Source of the DNA: Lachnoclostridium sp. UBA1434
GTDB taxonomy: Bacteria; Bacillota; Clostridia; Lachnospirales; Lachnospiraceae
Assembly (NCBI GenBank): GCA_002329645.1
Contig: DCTS01000112.1
Coordinates: 13,700 to 21,205, forward strand
DNA length: 7,506 bases
Direction of reading: 5' to 3'
Shown here in pieces: positions 5,864 through 7,506 of this stretch (the stretch's first letter is position 1; the number at the start of each line of letters is the position of its first letter). Below the pieces are notes generated by a model, which saw only the letters and a program-made list of their open reading frames with translations, ran no database searches and had not been told where the DNA came from. Made by a program: the position numbers and the translations under genes.

Positions 5864-7291
5864 CTATTTCCATTCAAGCCCTAATTCTTTCTTGTACCTG
5901 GCATATGTTTCATTTTGAACCTTAACCTGGGCTTCATATGCGGACCAGTCGTCAGGCTTGGTTACGTCAAGGGAGTCGAATAACAAGCCTACATATTTGT
6001 AATCTGCATACAGTCCGGCTTCCTCTAAGATCTCCTGGTTGGCCAGCGTGTTATCATCGGTTGCAGGAGAGAACAGAACCTTGCACTTACCGGCATCTAC
6101 CATTTCGTTTATAATGGAGTACAGTTCCGGAACTACAGGTGTTACGCCCTTCTTGTTGGCAATGAAGCCGCTGTCTGCGATAAACTGTGCATCTTCTGCA
6201 ATGTACTCGATAAATGCTCTTGCTGCTTCCTTGTTCTTGGAGAACTTGCAGATTGCCCAGTTATCGGCGGGCGCTGCAAGCACATACCTGCCTGCGCCAA
6301 AATCAGGAGCAGGAGCAAACTTGATTATTGCAGGATCCTTGCCGTCCGGCACACGTCCCTGGATCTGAGGTACTACCCATGAACCGAACAGCATCATTGC
6401 TGCCCTGCCGTATGCAACGCTGTCCATTGCAACACCGAAATCGGTGTACTGCTCCGGCTCAAAGAAGCCCTTTGCCTTCCATTCGGTATACATCTTTATT
6501 GTCTTACCGAAAGGGGCATCCTCGCTGAAAGGATTTTCCGTCTTCAGGCACTCGGTGAATACATTGGCATTGCCTGCTACATAGCCGGCAAAATCCTGAA
6601 CCGTTGCCAGAGGCCAGTTCTCGACTCTGTGCATGGAGATGGGTGTTGCACCGTTTGCCTTGATAGCTTCGCACATAGCATTGAACTCTTCAAGTGTTCC
6701 GGGTATCTCGTCATAGCCTGCTGCCTTAATGACCTCTTCGTTATATACAACTGCCTGGTTGTAAGCCTTGCCGGGCATTATGCTGTATATATATGTCCCG
6801 TCATTGGGCATTGCTGCAGCATAATCACCGTAAAGCTCCTTTCCTTCCTCAACAGTGCAGTAAGGCTCGGCATACTTTGCCCATTCTGCCAGGCTCCAGT
6901 TAGGACAGGTATAAACATCTACACTGTCGTCCTCAACCTGGAAAAACGGCCTAAGCTCATCTTCGTTAGTTACAACATTAAGCTCAACCTTGATTCCTGT
7001 CTCTTCAGTGAATCGTTCTGCAAGATACTTTAAGAATGCAGTATTCTCCACATCGCGGTATGTATTGCCGTCAGCATCCTTCTTCTCCTCACCAAGGACA
7101 CGGTTGCCGCCGTGGGTGTATACCTTGATTGTGGTACCCTTAAGGTCGGATAGATCGGTTTTTCCGCCCTTATCCTCACCGGCTTCTTCACCGGCTTTTT
7201 TTGATGTGTCCACTGCTTTATCCTTGCAGCCTGCAATAGAGAATGCAAGTACAAGAACCAGCAACAGTGATAAAATTTTTCTCAGTTTCAT
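5864..7291 (-). CDS. Extracellular solute-binding lipoprotein of a carbohydrate ABC importer (family 1)
   Basis: A 475-residue lipoprotein that captures the substrate outside the membrane and hands it to the two permeases. The signal peptide MKLRKILSLLLVLVLAFSIA ends in the lipobox SIAGC, giving lipid-modified Cys22, followed by a charged linker (KDKAVDTSKKAGEEAGEDKG). The mature lobe starts with GTTIKVYTHGGNRV. Typical family-1 elements follow: LAERFTEETGIKVELNVV, DVYTCPNW, YNQAVVYNEEVIKAAGYDE with PGTLEEFNAMCEAIK, YGRAAMMLFGSWVVPQIQG, and SKNKEAARAFIEYIAEDAQF. The length is usual for CUT1 binding proteins. ATG at 7291 has GGGAGGG (7305-7299) 7 bases before it; an in-frame TTG at 7297 is only 1 base from that site and is rejected. 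It is the first gene of the operon, separated from the permeases by 148 bases with a hairpin. Substrate not identifiable; an oligosaccharide or sugar derivative is inferred from the family. Confidence 0.94.
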   Translation of the reverse strand: MKLRKILSLLLVLVLAFSIAGCKDKAVDTSKKAGEEAGEDKGGKTDLSDLKGTTIKVYTHGGNRVLGEEKKDADGNTYRDVENTAFLKYLAERFTEETGIKVELNVVTNEDELRPFFQVEDDSVDVYTCPNWSLAEWAKYAEPYCTVEEGKELYGDYAAAMPNDGTYIYSIMPGKAYNQAVVYNEEVIKAAGYDEIPGTLEEFNAMCEAIKANGATPISMHRVENWPLATVQDFAGYVAGNANVFTECLKTENPFSEDAPFGKTIKMYTEWKAKGFFEPEQYTDFGVAMDSVAYGRAAMMLFGSWVVPQIQGRVPDGKDPAIIKFAPAPDFGAGRYVLAAPADNWAICKFSKNKEAARAFIEYIAEDAQFIADSGFIANKKGVTPVVPELYSIINEMVDAGKCKVLFSPATDDNTLANQEILEEAGLYADYKYVGLLFDSLDVTKPDDWSAYEAQVKVQNETYARYKKELGLEWK

Positions 7292-7298
7292 TTTCAAA

Positions 7299-7305
7299 CC
7301 CTCCC
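7299..7305 (-). promoter_or_regulatory. Shine-Dalgarno site fixing the binding-protein start
   Basis: On the minus strand GGGAGGG is followed by TTTGAAA and ATG at 7291, a 7-base spacer. The strong site fits a gene that must be translated more than the permeases. Confidence 0.85.
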
Positions 7306-7310
7306 ATTTT

Positions 7311-7343
7311 AAATTAAGTTATTTGCTAAAAATAACTTAATTT
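7311..7343. repeat. 14-base perfect inverted repeat in the importer leader
   Basis: Arms AAATTAAGTTATTT (7311-7324) and AAATAACTTAATTT (7330-7343) are exact complements around GCTAA. The arms are almost all A/T. The repeat lies directly downstream of the predicted TATAAT (7345-7350) and ends 5 bases upstream of the Shine-Dalgarno. It covers the expected transcription start. It may be an operator at which a repressor blocks initiation, or a 5' leader hairpin. It lacks the central CG of LacI-type operators and catabolite sites. Confidence 0.65.
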
Positions 7344-7344
7344 T

Positions 7345-7350
7345 ATTATA
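7345..7350 (-). promoter_or_regulatory. Candidate -10 box of the importer operon promoter
   Basis: The minus strand reads a perfect TATAAT about 54 bases before the binding-protein ATG. The hexamer 17 bases upstream (GATGAA at 7373-7368) is a poor -35, and there is no extended -10 TG. Such a promoter would be expected to need an activator, for instance an AraC-type regulator, as is common for sugar importers in this group. The whole upstream stretch is AT-rich, so chance matches are possible. Confidence 0.45.
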
Positions 7351-7444
7351 CTGTAAATCTGATTTAATTCATCATTAATATTTGTATATAATATTCATTT
7401 CTTGCATTATCTTATAATTTTTAACATATAAATCCTGCTAAGAG

Positions 7445-7467
7445 GTGCAAATTATGTATTTTTGCAC
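7445..7467. repeat. Inverted repeat GTGCAAA-N9-TTTGCAC upstream of the importer promoter
   Basis: Perfect 7-base arms at 7445-7451 and 7461-7467. The centre is about 120 bases upstream of the predicted importer start and 50 bases from the right edge of the window, so it could serve the importer or a gene beyond 7506. I see no gene in 7292-7506; apart from this repeat, the 14-base inverted repeat and the -10 box it is AT-rich spacer. Confidence 0.45.
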
Positions 7468-7506
7468 AACAGAGCTTAATATTTAGCTTTTATTAATCAT
7501 TATTTT

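Noticed and set aside
6629..7033. A 134-codon plus-strand open frame opposite the binding-protein gene, and similar ones at 6039-6368 and 6990-7340.
   Set aside because: They are antisense to a clear family-1 binding protein, show no family features, and have no promoter or ribosome-binding site of note.
7292..7506. Search for a CRISPR array, tRNA, riboswitch or mobile element in this and the other gaps.
   Set aside because: No repeated spacers, cloverleaf, conserved riboswitch core, transposase fragment or target-site duplication was seen; the gaps hold only short dyads and promoter-like boxes.

Overview
The window looks like part of a Gram-positive, low-to-moderate GC Firmicute chromosome, most likely a Clostridia/Lachnospiraceae-type organism. 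The evidence is strong AGGAGG-type ribosome-binding sites before nearly every gene, frequent AGG/AGA and ATA codons, a lipoprotein-type solute-binding protein, a sugar importer operon with no ATPase gene of its own, and a DUF624 (YesL-like) protein. This placement is inferred from style and gene content, not from a marker gene.

Left part (1-3372): a divergent two-component-system/ABC-exporter locus. On the minus strand lie an NatA/LnrL-like ABC ATPase (366-1298) and, 17 bases downstream, the first 116 codons of an ABC-2 type permease that runs off the window at base 1. Divergently on the plus strand lie a multi-spanning NarL-family histidine kinase (1544-2683) and its LuxR-type response regulator (2680-3306), overlapping by 4 bases and followed by a hairpin/T-tract terminator (3346-3372). 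The 245-base space between ATPase and kinase holds back-to-back promoter candidates and three inverted repeats. The gene content resembles the Bacillus LnrJK-LnrLMN (YfiJK-YfiLMN) type of module, in which the kinase senses a membrane-active compound and the regulator switches on an exporter. The ligand here is unknown.

Right part (3407-7506): a minus-strand carbohydrate ABC importer operon, convergent with the kinase/regulator operon. In transcription order it has a lipoprotein solute-binding protein (5864-7291), a MalF/UgpA-type permease (4852-5715), a MalG/UgpE-type permease (4024-4851) and a DUF624/YesL-like membrane protein (3407-4027). The last three genes are abutting or overlapping, which implies translational coupling. 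A 148-base spacer between the binding protein and the first permease holds a long hairpin (5768-5819) that pairs better as minus-strand RNA than as plus-strand RNA. It has no T-tract, so it is more likely an mRNA stabiliser or processing element than a full terminator. Upstream of the binding protein (7292-7506) is an AT-rich control region with a 14-base perfect inverted repeat, a TATAAT box and a second dyad. No ATPase is encoded in the operon, so an MsmK/MsmX-type shared ATPase elsewhere is presumed.

Nothing in the window demands a wholly new system. The best leads are the cis-elements: the binding-protein/permease hairpin, the dyad over the predicted start of the importer transcript, and the dyads between the divergent exporter and two-component operons.
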